From Bacteroidales bacterium (GTDB lineage Bacteria > Bacteroidota > Bacteroidia > Bacteroidales > UBA7960): DNA of 13,089 bases. Below are positions 6,165-13,089 of the stretch, piece after piece. The notes beneath the pieces were generated by a model. That model ran no database searches and was not told the DNA's origin. It saw only the letters and a list, made by a program, of their open reading frames with translations. Within the stretch, counting starts at the first letter, position 1; the number at the start of each line of letters is the position of its first letter. The stretch spans positions 1 through 13,089 of the forward strand of contig SKSI01000007.1 of the NCBI GenBank assembly GCA_007123065.1, read 5' to 3'. Made by a program: the position numbers and the translations under genes.

Positions 6165-7370
6165 ATGAAAAGAATTATCATTCCGGCCTTACTGCTGATG
6201 CTGATGGCATCCTGTGGCAGTAAAAAGAATATCTACGAACCGCCTGCCGCGGAAGTTGGTCATGTTAGGGAGATGAAAACAGGGTTCCCAGGCAATGGCC
6301 TTTATTACGCGCTGCCAAGAACAGTAATTTCCGTTGATATTGAGGTCACCAGGACAGAAAAAATCCCTGGTCCGTATGCCACGTTCGCAGAAAGATATTT
6401 GGGACTGCACGATGTGATTGAACGGCAAACATTAGATTATGAGATTTCCGGAGTAAAAATCAACAGCTATTCAGAACCTGATCCGGATCATGTCTTCTTT
6501 GTTACCATACCTGATCATCAAACACAAAATCTATACATCGCACTCAATGAAGCGGGTATGATCAGCAGTGTAAACAGTCCGGATTACAAAGTTTTTCCGG
6601 GTAAAAGCACGTTTGAAAGCAAAGATATGGGTTTGTTAACCGGTGATGCCGCTTTTAACTATTTCATCGATACCAACCTGATGGAGCGTATTGATACCAT
6701 TATTGAAAACGTGCTGGAAGACACAATTACGGTACAGCGTCAAACGCTTCGCCGAAGCTGGGTTGAAAAAAGCCAGGAACTGCGTGCACGCGAAGTTGCA
6801 GATTACATACTCGAAATCCGTGAGAAAAAATTTGACCTGATCAGTGGCTTTCAGGAAATCACCTATTCCAAAGAAGCGCTGGAGTTTATGTATTCTGAAT
6901 TAAATAAGCTTGAAGACGATTACCTGAACCTGTTCACCGGCATAACCGCACAGAAAACAATGCGCTACCGGTTTATACATACCCCGGGCATTCAGGATGG
7001 CGAAAATGACAGGAAGCTTTTGTTCCGCTTCTCCCCAGAAGGCGGCATTTCTGCTGCCAGTGACAATACGGGCAACCCTGTTTGGCTGCATTACGACAGA
7101 AGTAACACAACACATCTTCCGGGACAAAAAATAATGGAAAACACCCTGGAGAACAACCTTGTCAGGAAAGGTTTTCATTACCGCATCCCGGAATATGCTG
7201 ACCTGACACTTAAAGTTGGTGAAACAACAAGAGCCCGTGCCAGAACGCTTGTAAACCAGTTTGGCATTGTTACCTACCTCCCTGCAATGGATATGGAGAT
7301 CCGTTTCTTTCCCGAAACCGGTTCCATTAAATCTATAGGCATTCAGGCAAAGGAGGAAGAAGAGGAATAG
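6165..7370 (+). CDS. DUF4831 family lipoprotein
   Basis: A 401-residue protein starting with a lipoprotein signal peptide: a basic MKR, a hydrophobic core, and the lipobox MASC with the lipidated Cys17. The residues after the cysteine (GSKK) do not resemble the acidic surface-export signal of Bacteroidota lipoproteins, so a periplasm-facing location is more likely. The segment GLYYALPRTVISVDIEV (45-61), then GPYATFAERYLGL (69-81) and YEISGVKI (92-99), match my memory of DUF4831, a Bacteroidota family of unknown function. The remainder is rich in predicted beta and helix with no catalytic motif that I recognise, and ends in an acidic EEEEE tail. Upstream pepE is 18 nt away; a candidate terminator follows the stop, so this is probably the last gene of a two-gene operon. 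No functional link to PepE is known to me. Confidence 0.85.
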   Translation: MKRIIIPALLLMLMASCGSKKNIYEPPAAEVGHVREMKTGFPGNGLYYALPRTVISVDIEVTRTEKIPGPYATFAERYLGLHDVIERQTLDYEISGVKINSYSEPDPDHVFFVTIPDHQTQNLYIALNEAGMISSVNSPDYKVFPGKSTFESKDMGLLTGDAAFNYFIDTNLMERIDTIIENVLEDTITVQRQTLRRSWVEKSQELRAREVADYILEIREKKFDLISGFQEITYSKEALEFMYSELNKLEDDYLNLFTGITAQKTMRYRFIHTPGIQDGENDRKLLFRFSPEGGISAASDNTGNPVWLHYDRSNTTHLPGQKIMENTLENNLVRKGFHYRIPEYADLTLKVGETTRARARTLVNQFGIVTYLPAMDMEIRFFPETGSIKSIGIQAKEEEEE

Positions 7371-7377
7371 CATTTAC

Positions 7378-7402
7378 CGTTAAAGGGTTTGTACGTTTTT
7401 TT
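7378..7402 (+). terminator. Candidate intrinsic terminator after the pepE operon
   Basis: Seven nt after the lipoprotein stop, CGTTAAA (7378-7384) can pair with TTTGTACG (7388-7395), with one G-U pair and one bulged T, around a GGG loop. A run of seven T (7396-7402) follows directly. The stem is short and AU-rich, so termination may be inefficient. The position and T-run are right. Confidence 0.4.
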
Positions 7403-7549
7403 GATAATTCAGATTTTCGACAGAAGCTTATATACAGTAAACATTTAGAAGCTTCAGAAGATTGGTTTTGCATTGCAGCATATGCCCGGATGGTTTTACA
7501 ACCCCGACCTTTTGACAAAACATAAAAATCTACAGATAAAAAGAAACCT

Positions 7550-8305
7550 ATGAAGTATTTTATCATTACAGGAGCAAGCAAAGGACTGGGAGAAGGAATC
7601 GCCCTTGAATTACTGGATGAGAACCATACCTTGCTGTGCATTGCACGCGGTAGTAGCGAAAAACTGCGGCAACTGGCAGCAGCAAAGAATTGCAGGGTTA
7701 GATTCTTTAATTATGACCTTTCAGACCATACTGGTATCAATCCGCTTATGGACAATATTTTCAAACAAATCCAGGGTGAACAGTCTGAAGGGATCTATCT
7801 GGTAAACAATGCGGGAACCGTCAAACCCGTTGCACGCGTGGAGGATTATGATGCAGAAGCAGTAAAAACACATCTGCATCTGAACCTGCTCGCTCCAATG
7901 TTGCTCTCCGCCGCTTTCATCAGGCTCACCAAAGATGTCTCATGCACAAAACGCATTTTAAATATCTCCTCAGGTGCTGCACAGAATCCTTATTATGGAT
8001 GGGGATGCTATTGCACTGGAAAAGCAGGTGTGGATATGTTCGGGCGGTGTATTTCAGAAGAACAGCAGGGAGAGCCAAACCCTGTTGAAACAATGGGCGT
8101 GGCACCCGGTATCATCGATACGGATATGCAAACGGCAATACGAAGCACCGACGAAAGGGCTTTTATCCACAAACAAAAATTTGTTGACCTCAAAGAAAGT
8201 GGCCAGCTGATTGCCCCTGCCATCGCGGGAAAAAAGCTTGCAAAACTTCTTTTGTCTGATCTATTCAAAGACGGAACAATTACTGATATCAGAGACACAT
8301 ACTAA
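7550..8305 (+). CDS. Short-chain dehydrogenase/reductase, YueD (benzil reductase)-like
   Basis: A 251-residue classical SDR oxidoreductase using NAD(P)H. Visible motifs: the nucleotide-binding TGASKGLG at 7-14, NNAG at 86-89, Asn112 in HLNLLAP, the catalytic serine in NISSGA (138-143) and the Y-x-x-x-K pair Tyr154/Lys158 in CYCTGKAG. The segment ISSGAAQNPYYGWG-YC-GKAG-DMF resembles the Bacillus YueD / sepiapterin reductase-like branch, which reduces diketones or pterin side chains. The substrate here cannot be deduced. The arginine of IARGSS (31-36), after the second beta strand, hints at NADP preference. The stop is followed after a single nucleotide by the ATG of the GNAT-nitrilase gene, so the two are surely co-transcribed and probably translationally coupled. 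The 179 nt before the gene hold the candidate terminator and no clear promoter. Confidence 0.92.
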   Translation: MKYFIITGASKGLGEGIALELLDENHTLLCIARGSSEKLRQLAAAKNCRVRFFNYDLSDHTGINPLMDNIFKQIQGEQSEGIYLVNNAGTVKPVARVEDYDAEAVKTHLHLNLLAPMLLSAAFIRLTKDVSCTKRILNISSGAAQNPYYGWGCYCTGKAGVDMFGRCISEEQQGEPNPVETMGVAPGIIDTDMQTAIRSTDERAFIHKQKFVDLKESGQLIAPAIAGKKLAKLLLSDLFKDGTITDIRDTY

Positions 8306-8306
8306 A

Positions 8307-9869
8307 ATGGACAAGTTAGACCTCCACGAATTTGAGTCGCAGTTGCATATGCGGTCGCTGCAGCTTGAAGACTTCGAACAACTGACTTCGATGCAGAAAA
8401 TATGTTTCCCGGGCATGGAAGTCTGGAAGCGGGAAAACGTAATCAACCAGCTGAAACACTTCCCTGAAGGACAAATCGTTATCGTAATTGACGGTCGCTT
8501 GGTTGCTTCCTGCGGCAGCCTGATTATCGACTCTGATGATTTCGATATGAATATGTCGTGGGATGAAATCTGCGACTATGGCAACATCGGGACACACAAT
8601 CCGGAGGGTGATACCCTTTATGGAATGGAGATCATGGTGCACCCGGAATTTCGGGGGATGAAACTTGCAACCAGGTTGTACGAGGCACGCAAGCAATTGT
8701 GCAGAAAACACAATCTCCGCCGGATAGTGATCGGTGGAAGGCTTCCGGGTTACAAGAATCACAAAAATGAATTAAACATCACACAATATGTGGACCGTGT
8801 AACAAGCCGCGCTATCTTTGATCCGGTTCTGACACCTCAGCTGTCTAACGGCTTTTCATTGAAAAAGATCATCCGGCAATACATGGACGACGACAGTGAA
8901 TCTGCCGGATATGCAACCTACCTGGAGTGGACCAATTTCGACTTCCAGGAAGAAAAGGAAAAACAGTTTCTTGCGGCTGCCCCCGTCCGAATCTGCGTGG
9001 TGCAATACCAGATGCGTCCGATCAAAAGTTTTGAAGAGTTTGCCATACAGTGCGAATACTTTGTTGATGTAGCTTCAGGTTACAAAAGTGATTTTGTTCA
9101 GTTTCCGGAGATATTTACACTGCAGCTGCTTTCCCTTTTCCCGAAAGAGGAACCGGGCACAGCAGCCAGAAAGATCGGGGAATTTACCGAACAATACCTG
9201 GAGCTATTCAGCGAACTGGCCATAAAATACAACATCAATATCGTTGCCGGATCACATTTCACACCCGAAGGTGACAGCCTGTACAATATTGCCTACCTTT
9301 TTAAACGAAATGGAGAGATTGGCAAACAGTACAAGCTTCATATCACACCAAATGAGAAAAAATGGTGGGGTGTAAAACCCGGAAACAGCATTGAGATATT
9401 TGATACCGATAAGGGCAAGGTTGCCATCATGATCTGCTACGACATTGAGTTTCCCGAACTTGCCAGAATTGCTGTGGAACGGGGAGCACGTCTTATCTTT
9501 GTGCCATTCTGCACGGATGACAGACAGGGCTATCTTCGCGTCAGGTATTGCGCGCAGGCAAGATGTGTTGAAAACCAAATCTTTGTTGCCATAGCAGGAA
9601 CGGTGGGCAACCTTCCGCAAGTGGATAATATGGACATCCAGTACGCCCAGTCGGGGATCTTCACCCCTTCCGACTTCTCCTTTGCCAGGGATGCCATTGC
9701 TGGCGAGTGTACACCCAACGTGGAAACAGTGATCATCAACGACATTGATCTGGAACTGCTGAAGCGCCACCGCAACAGGGGTACCGTAACAAACTGGAAC
9801 GACAGGAGAACCGACATTTACCGCATTGTATCACTCGATCAGCACCCTCCGGGTGATATTAAAGAGTAA
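8307..9869 (+). CDS. Fused GNAT acetyltransferase / carbon-nitrogen hydrolase
   Basis: A 520-residue two-domain protein. Residues about 12-210 form a GNAT-type acyltransferase domain with the acetyl-CoA-binding region MEIMVHPEFRGMKLATRLYEARK (107-129; Arg116-Gly117 as in the R-x-x-G-x-A loop). Residues about 226-510 form a nitrilase-superfamily amidohydrolase with the Glu-Lys-Cys triad: Glu268 (QFPEIF), Lys343 (QYKLHITPNE) and Cys377 (MICYDIEFPE). The same architecture and length are found in Bacillus subtilis YhcX; the substrate of this group is not established. An N-acylation and amide-hydrolysis pair acting on one metabolite is an inference only. ATG 8307 is chosen because it follows the SDR stop by 1 nt and gives a normal N-terminus; the frame opens back to 8211 inside the SDR gene. 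All key residues are present, so it should be active. Confidence 0.93.
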   Translation: MDKLDLHEFESQLHMRSLQLEDFEQLTSMQKICFPGMEVWKRENVINQLKHFPEGQIVIVIDGRLVASCGSLIIDSDDFDMNMSWDEICDYGNIGTHNPEGDTLYGMEIMVHPEFRGMKLATRLYEARKQLCRKHNLRRIVIGGRLPGYKNHKNELNITQYVDRVTSRAIFDPVLTPQLSNGFSLKKIIRQYMDDDSESAGYATYLEWTNFDFQEEKEKQFLAAAPVRICVVQYQMRPIKSFEEFAIQCEYFVDVASGYKSDFVQFPEIFTLQLLSLFPKEEPGTAARKIGEFTEQYLELFSELAIKYNINIVAGSHFTPEGDSLYNIAYLFKRNGEIGKQYKLHITPNEKKWWGVKPGNSIEIFDTDKGKVAIMICYDIEFPELARIAVERGARLIFVPFCTDDRQGYLRVRYCAQARCVENQIFVAIAGTVGNLPQVDNMDIQYAQSGIFTPSDFSFARDAIAGECTPNVETVIINDIDLELLKRHRNRGTVTNWNDRRTDIYRIVSLDQHPPGDIKE

Positions 9870-9935
9870 ATATTATTTTCGTCTGTTTATATTGGTTCAG
9901 TGCGCTGTTAATCAATGTTTTGTGATTTTATTTCT

Positions 9936-9981
9936 CGCAAAAAACGCAAAATGAAAGACACGCAAAAAACGCAAAATGAAA
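9936..9981. repeat. Two-copy 21-bp direct repeat
   Basis: Identical 21-nt copies lie at 9936-9956 and 9961-9981, separated by 4 nt (GACA), giving a 25-nt period. Each copy contains CGCAAAAAACGCAAAATG, itself built from two CGCAAAA steps. They lie in the 155-nt gap between the convergent GNAT-nitrilase gene and the 608-residue secreted protein gene. I see no transposase or stem that would explain them. Confidence 0.85.
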
Positions 9982-10024
9982 AAATTGCATAGCATAAAAA
10001 ACAACGAACACCCCCTCAACTGTG

Positions 10025-11851
10025 TCACCAATGCTTTACAAATGATCCCCTGAATGTCCGGAACCAGGGATCGTTCAGCCCGTATTGCCTGAACAATTCA
10101 CCTGACTGCTTCCCAGCTTCCTGATCACGGAGATTTATGGCTGCATTCATCCCTGCAACTTTTTGATGATAGGCCACTTCAGAAGGCTCGATGTTTAATT
10201 CCTTCAGCTGCTTCAGAAGGGAAATGCTTTTGTCGGGATAACCCAAAATCGCGAAATTCAATACAGCCACCTTCATTTGTGAAACATCACGCTGCTCAAA
10301 AACATGATTATACAGGTGGGAATGGTTATCCAGAATGTCACGGCCAGGAACGTAATATTTCGCTAAAGCTTCTTCCTGGCCAAGAATAAGAGCAAGCTCA
10401 TACATTATCCTGTAACGTGTCAAAACCTGAAACAGCAAATCCAGGGCATCATTGGCTTCCCGCACCTGATCCGAATGCTCCTCCTGATACGCGAGGGCGC
10501 TTTGTATGTATGTAACGGCAAGAGACAGGTTGTCGTCGCGCAGGGCACGTCCTGATACAATCAGAAAAGACTCATAAATTCCAAGATGCGTTCTTCTTTG
10601 CAGCATTGAAAAGAGTGGCGGACAGATCATACGTCCTTTTGCACGGCCGCAAAAAACAACAACATGATCCAGAGTTCTCAGCGACTCAATAAATCTTCGT
10701 TCCAGTATCAGATCCTGGGCTTCTTTATAAAACAGGTCCAATACCGTGTCGGTGAGCGCCTGATATTGCCGTTTGTATTCTCCGGCAGGATGCATTCGTT
10801 GAATGACATGCCCAAGCCGGTCGAGCGACGCCTCTTTGTCTCCGGCCTCGACATCCATCCGGGCAAGAGCAAGGTGGCTTTGAATATAAAACGGGTTGTA
10901 GGCGAGGGCTGACATAAAATAATCCCTGGATATATCAGGTACAGTATCTGGTAAATGCATCAAACCATATTCAAAAAACAATGAATCAATGTTCGTAATG
11001 GAATGGTTAAAATCCACACGAAGTGCGTTCAACCTTACGAACAGCTCCTTGTAAACAGAAAATATCCCTTCGGGATCATTCTTTTCGATATCGATCCAGT
11101 TGTGAAAGGGTGCATGCTGGATCGCGGCCATTGCCGATTCTGCATCACAAAGAATAAACTCATCAAGTAACAAGTTATCGGGGTTATCTGCATGAAGACC
11201 TTCAATTTGAGAATGAATCCATTCAAGCTGTTCAGATGCTGCATAATACGACTCAAGAGCATTTGTCCAATCCAGCATACGCTCCTGCATCCGTTCATCA
11301 TAATAAAAATGAATATTGGTAATTTCAACCTCCAGATCATCAATTCTGCCATTATAAAAGAAGGAGGTATCCAACCATTTTTCATCATCTTCAGCAACAC
11401 TTAAAGCTTCGTATTGATATTCAAAGACCACAACGCCAGCGGCATCGGTAATCCTGATGCCCAAATCCGCCCTGTCAGGAATCAGCACATGTTCCATACT
11501 GAAATCACGATAATACATATCTCCACTAATCCGTTTGTTTTCCTGAAATATGGTCAACAGATGCTTATTATCGCCTGGAGTATGGATATGAAGAATCAAG
11601 TCAGCGTTAAATCGATAACCGGTGAATGCCCTGAGTTTTCCTGATCCTTCGGCAATCAGCAGCAACATATCATTGACAACCCTTGCTTGTTGATCAGGAT
11701 AAGGATTAAAGGAGAAAACCTGCTGTACCTGTTTATCAAACGTAACATGTTTTTCAGATGCAAGCACCCACTGCGTGCATAAAAAGAAAAGAAAAACGCT
11801 GATCTTTATATATTTAGTAATCCGGAAACAGGCCATTAGAAAGGAATGCAT
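10025..11851 (-). CDS. Secreted protein of unknown function, beta domain plus TPR-like repeats
   Basis: A 608-residue protein that I do not recognise. The N-terminus has a basic region and a hydrophobic core (about 17-31, VFLFFLCTQWVLA), consistent with a Sec signal peptide cleaved after Ala31. No lipobox is visible. Residues about 35-190 alternate short hydrophobic strands (LILHIHTPG, LLTIFQENKRISG, LGIRITDAAGVVVFEY), suggesting a beta-sandwich. From about 190 to the end it is mostly amphipathic helix, with TPR-like pairs such as SALAYNPFYIQSHLALARMDVEAGD (314-338) and AVTYIQSALAYQEEHSD (445-461). No catalytic motif stands out. ATG 11851 is used; ATG 11833 (MACFRI) also leaves a good signal peptide. 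It is transcribed alone, divergent from yciO and convergent with the GNAT-nitrilase gene. A scaffold or envelope-assembly role is only a guess from the fold type. Confidence 0.85.
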   Translation of the reverse strand: MHSFLMACFRITKYIKISVFLFFLCTQWVLASEKHVTFDKQVQQVFSFNPYPDQQARVVNDMLLLIAEGSGKLRAFTGYRFNADLILHIHTPGDNKHLLTIFQENKRISGDMYYRDFSMEHVLIPDRADLGIRITDAAGVVVFEYQYEALSVAEDDEKWLDTSFFYNGRIDDLEVEITNIHFYYDERMQERMLDWTNALESYYAASEQLEWIHSQIEGLHADNPDNLLLDEFILCDAESAMAAIQHAPFHNWIDIEKNDPEGIFSVYKELFVRLNALRVDFNHSITNIDSLFFEYGLMHLPDTVPDISRDYFMSALAYNPFYIQSHLALARMDVEAGDKEASLDRLGHVIQRMHPAGEYKRQYQALTDTVLDLFYKEAQDLILERRFIESLRTLDHVVVFCGRAKGRMICPPLFSMLQRRTHLGIYESFLIVSGRALRDDNLSLAVTYIQSALAYQEEHSDQVREANDALDLLFQVLTRYRIMYELALILGQEEALAKYYVPGRDILDNHSHLYNHVFEQRDVSQMKVAVLNFAILGYPDKSISLLKQLKELNIEPSEVAYHQKVAGMNAAINLRDQEAGKQSGELFRQYGLNDPWFRTFRGSFVKHW

Positions 11852-11883
11852 ATTGCTATGAAAACAACAAAAGAAACTGACGA

Positions 11884-11891
11884 CAAAGTTA
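11884..11891 (-). promoter_or_regulatory. Candidate promoter of the 608-residue secreted protein gene, -7 element
   Basis: The minus strand reads TAACTTTG, an exact match to TAnnTTTG, 32 nt before the ATG at 11851. No TTG or TTTG lies at the expected -33 distance. The position would give a 5' leader of about 25 nt. Confidence 0.4.
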
Positions 11892-11927
11892 ATGTTTTAG
11901 CTTTAATTGGTGTGACATGCCGGGATA

Positions 11928-11958
11928 TTTGGAAATAACAGGATAAAATGTAATTTTG
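11928..11958 (+). promoter_or_regulatory. Bacteroidota-type promoter of the yciO-kdsA operon
   Basis: TTTG at 11928-11931 and TAATTTTG at 11951-11958 are separated by 19 nt. Both elements and the spacing match the known Bacteroidota housekeeping promoter (TTTG, 19-21 bp, TAnnTTTG). Transcription would start near 11965, leaving a short leader of about 18 nt to the ATG at 11983. It also shows that the in-frame TTG at 11956, inside the -7 element, cannot be the start codon. Confidence 0.7.
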
Positions 11959-11982
11959 CGTATTATACTTAATCATCCGGCC

Positions 11983-12603
11983 ATGCTTATCAAGATTCAT
12001 CCAGAAGACCCGAGTCACAGGCTTATAAAACTTGTTGTGGATTGTCTCCGCCAGGGAGGTGTGATCATTTATCCGACAGATACGGTTTACGCCCTTGGCT
12101 GCGATATTCGTCAGTCCAAAGCTGTGCAGCGTGTTGCCCAGATTAAGGGCATCAAAGCAGAGAAAGCAAATTTTTCTCTTATTTGTGATGACCTGAGTTA
12201 CATATCAGAACTGACAAAGCCTTTCAGCACAAGTATTTACAAAGTGATGAAGAAGGCTTTACCCGGGCCTTTCACTTTTATTTTGAATGCCAACAGCAAT
12301 GTTCCCAAACTGTTCCAGAGCAAGAAAAAAACTGTCGGAATCAGAATTCCTGAAAACAACATTGTAAGGGATATTGTTCGTGAACTTGGCAACCCTATCA
12401 TCTCCACCTCGATTTATGATGATGACGAGATCCTGGAGTACACCACCGACCCTGAATTGATCCACGAGAAATATGAAGCTTTGGTTGATATGGTTGTTGA
12501 CGGAGGTTTTGGCGACAACCAGGCATCAACGGTGCTCGACTGTACCGGTGAAGAACTTGTGGTTATCCGTGAAGGGAAAGGCAATATCGAACAAGTTCTT
12601 TAG
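11983..12603 (+). CDS. yciO: YciO-type Sua5/YciO/YrdC family protein
   Basis: A 206-residue single-domain protein, the same length as E. coli YciO and close to it throughout. It starts IHPEDPSHRLI like the E. coli protein, then has GGVIIYPTDTVYALGCD (25-41), LPGPFTFIL (93-101), KKTVGIRIPEN (115-125), PIISTSI (138-144), VDGGFG (172-177) and VVIREG (193-198). The family binds ATP and L-threonine; YrdC/TsaC members make threonylcarbamoyl-AMP for the t6A tRNA modification. YciO-branch proteins are related but their main role is less certain. I cannot tell whether this organism also has a separate TsaC or Sua5. The C-terminal Sua5 domain is absent. ATG 11983 is chosen because a strong promoter ends at 11958. 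kdsA starts 16 nt after the stop, so the two probably form an operon. Confidence 0.9.
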   Translation: MLIKIHPEDPSHRLIKLVVDCLRQGGVIIYPTDTVYALGCDIRQSKAVQRVAQIKGIKAEKANFSLICDDLSYISELTKPFSTSIYKVMKKALPGPFTFILNANSNVPKLFQSKKKTVGIRIPENNIVRDIVRELGNPIISTSIYDDDEILEYTTDPELIHEKYEALVDMVVDGGFGDNQASTVLDCTGEELVVIREGKGNIEQVL

Positions 12604-12619
12604 AAACTTATAACCGGCT

Positions 12620-13089
12620 ATGCATAACTCGCTGTCAAGGATCCTGAAGCCATCAACAGATGAAGATCAGCCGTTTTTTCTGATTGCAGGCCCCTGTGTG
12701 ATTGAGAGTGAGGAAATGGGATTTCGCATTGCAGCGCATATTTTTAAACTTACTCTAAAGCTTAATATCCCTTTTATCTTCAAAGCTTCGTACAAAAAAG
12801 CCAACCGCACGAGAGGAGACAGTTTTACCGGAATTGGTGATAAGAAAGCACTGTCGGTTCTGGATGGTATCCGCAGGGATCTTGACATCCCTGTTCTCAC
12901 AGATGTTCATACCACTTCGGAAACTGAAATGGCCGCAGCATTCGTCGATATCTTGCAAATTCCCGCATTTTTATGCCGCCAGACTGAATTGCTACATGCT
13001 GCAGGCTCAACCGGCAAAGTGGTCAATATCAAAAAGGGTCAGTTTATGTCGCCGGATATGATGCAGTATGCTGCTGAAAAGGTATATAA
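12620..13089 (+). CDS. kdsA: 3-deoxy-8-phosphooctulonate synthase (KDO-8-P synthase), 5' part
   Basis: The first 156 codons of KdsA, cut by the window end with the frame still open; a full protein would be about 270 residues. The enzyme condenses phosphoenolpyruvate with arabinose 5-phosphate to KDO-8-phosphate, the precursor of the KDO of lipid A-linked core. Visible family motifs: FLIAGPCVIES (20-30), FKASYKKANR (54-63) where the lysines bind substrate, LTDVHTTSE (93-101), QIPAFLCRQTELL (113-125) and NIKKGQFMSP (136-145). Cys26 in AGPC is the metal ligand position: metal-dependent enzymes such as that of Aquifex have Cys here, and E. coli-type metal-independent enzymes have Asn. This one is therefore predicted to be metal-dependent. 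ATG 12620 lies 16 nt after yciO, under the same promoter. Confidence 0.95.
   Translation, partial: MHNSLSRILKPSTDEDQPFFLIAGPCVIESEEMGFRIAAHIFKLTLKLNIPFIFKASYKKANRTRGDSFTGIGDKKALSVLDGIRRDLDIPVLTDVHTTSETEMAAAFVDILQIPAFLCRQTELLHAAGSTGKVVNIKKGQFMSPDMMQYAAEKVY

Noticed and set aside
7423..7455. GAAGCTT / AAGCTTC inverted repeat before the SDR gene
   Set aside because: A 7-bp stem with a 19-nt loop, no T-run and no match to an operator that I know; likely chance.
9843..9855. CACCC-TCC-GGGTG hairpin as a terminator of the GNAT-nitrilase gene
   Set aside because: It lies inside the last codons and is followed by ATATTAAAG rather than a T-run.
657..13089. A mobile element, defence system or biosynthetic cluster
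   Set aside because: No transposase, integrase, toxin, nuclease, restriction gene or multi-enzyme cluster is visible; the genes are mostly housekeeping with ordinary spacing.

Overview
The window looks like ordinary chromosomal DNA of a member of the Bacteroidota, probably Bacteroidales-like. Supporting signs are a DUF4831-type lipoprotein (a family I know from Bacteroidota), the lack of Shine-Dalgarno sequences with A-rich leaders instead, promoter elements of the Bacteroidota type (TTTG, about 19 bp, TAnnTTTG), and an exbB-exbD-tonB-folC gene order. kdsA (KDO synthesis) indicates a Gram-negative, LPS-type envelope. I see no phage, transposase, integrase, CRISPR array, tRNA or rRNA.

Layout. 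32-640 (+): secreted protein with a duplicated DUF4168-like unit. 657-3926 (-): operon exbB, exbD, tonB, folC with gaps of 8-12 nt, i.e. a proton-driven TonB energising complex followed by a folate enzyme. 3927-4220: divergent intergenic region with a 16-bp tandem repeat array, a candidate exbB promoter and a weaker candidate gapA promoter. 4221-5225 (+): gapA. 5226-5435: a hairpin and a candidate pepE promoter. 5436-7370 (+): pepE and a DUF4831-like lipoprotein, 18 nt apart, followed by a candidate terminator. 7550-9869 (+): an SDR oxidoreductase and a GNAT-nitrilase fusion, 1 nt apart. 9870-10024: a two-copy 21-bp direct repeat between convergent genes. 10025-11851 (-): large secreted helical-repeat protein of unknown function. 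11983 to the end (+): yciO-type Sua5/YrdC gene and the first part of kdsA, behind the best promoter match in the window.

Most genes are housekeeping: envelope energy transduction, folate, glycolysis, peptide turnover, a YrdC-family protein and KDO synthesis. I found no convincing new multi-gene system. The items most worth a second look are the G-free 16-bp repeat array between the divergent exbB and gapA genes, the tightly coupled SDR plus GNAT-nitrilase pair, and the uncharacterised 608-residue secreted protein. No gene-free stretch exceeds 300 bases. Several gene starts were moved inward from the longest open frame: exbD, tonB, pepE, the GNAT-nitrilase and yciO.
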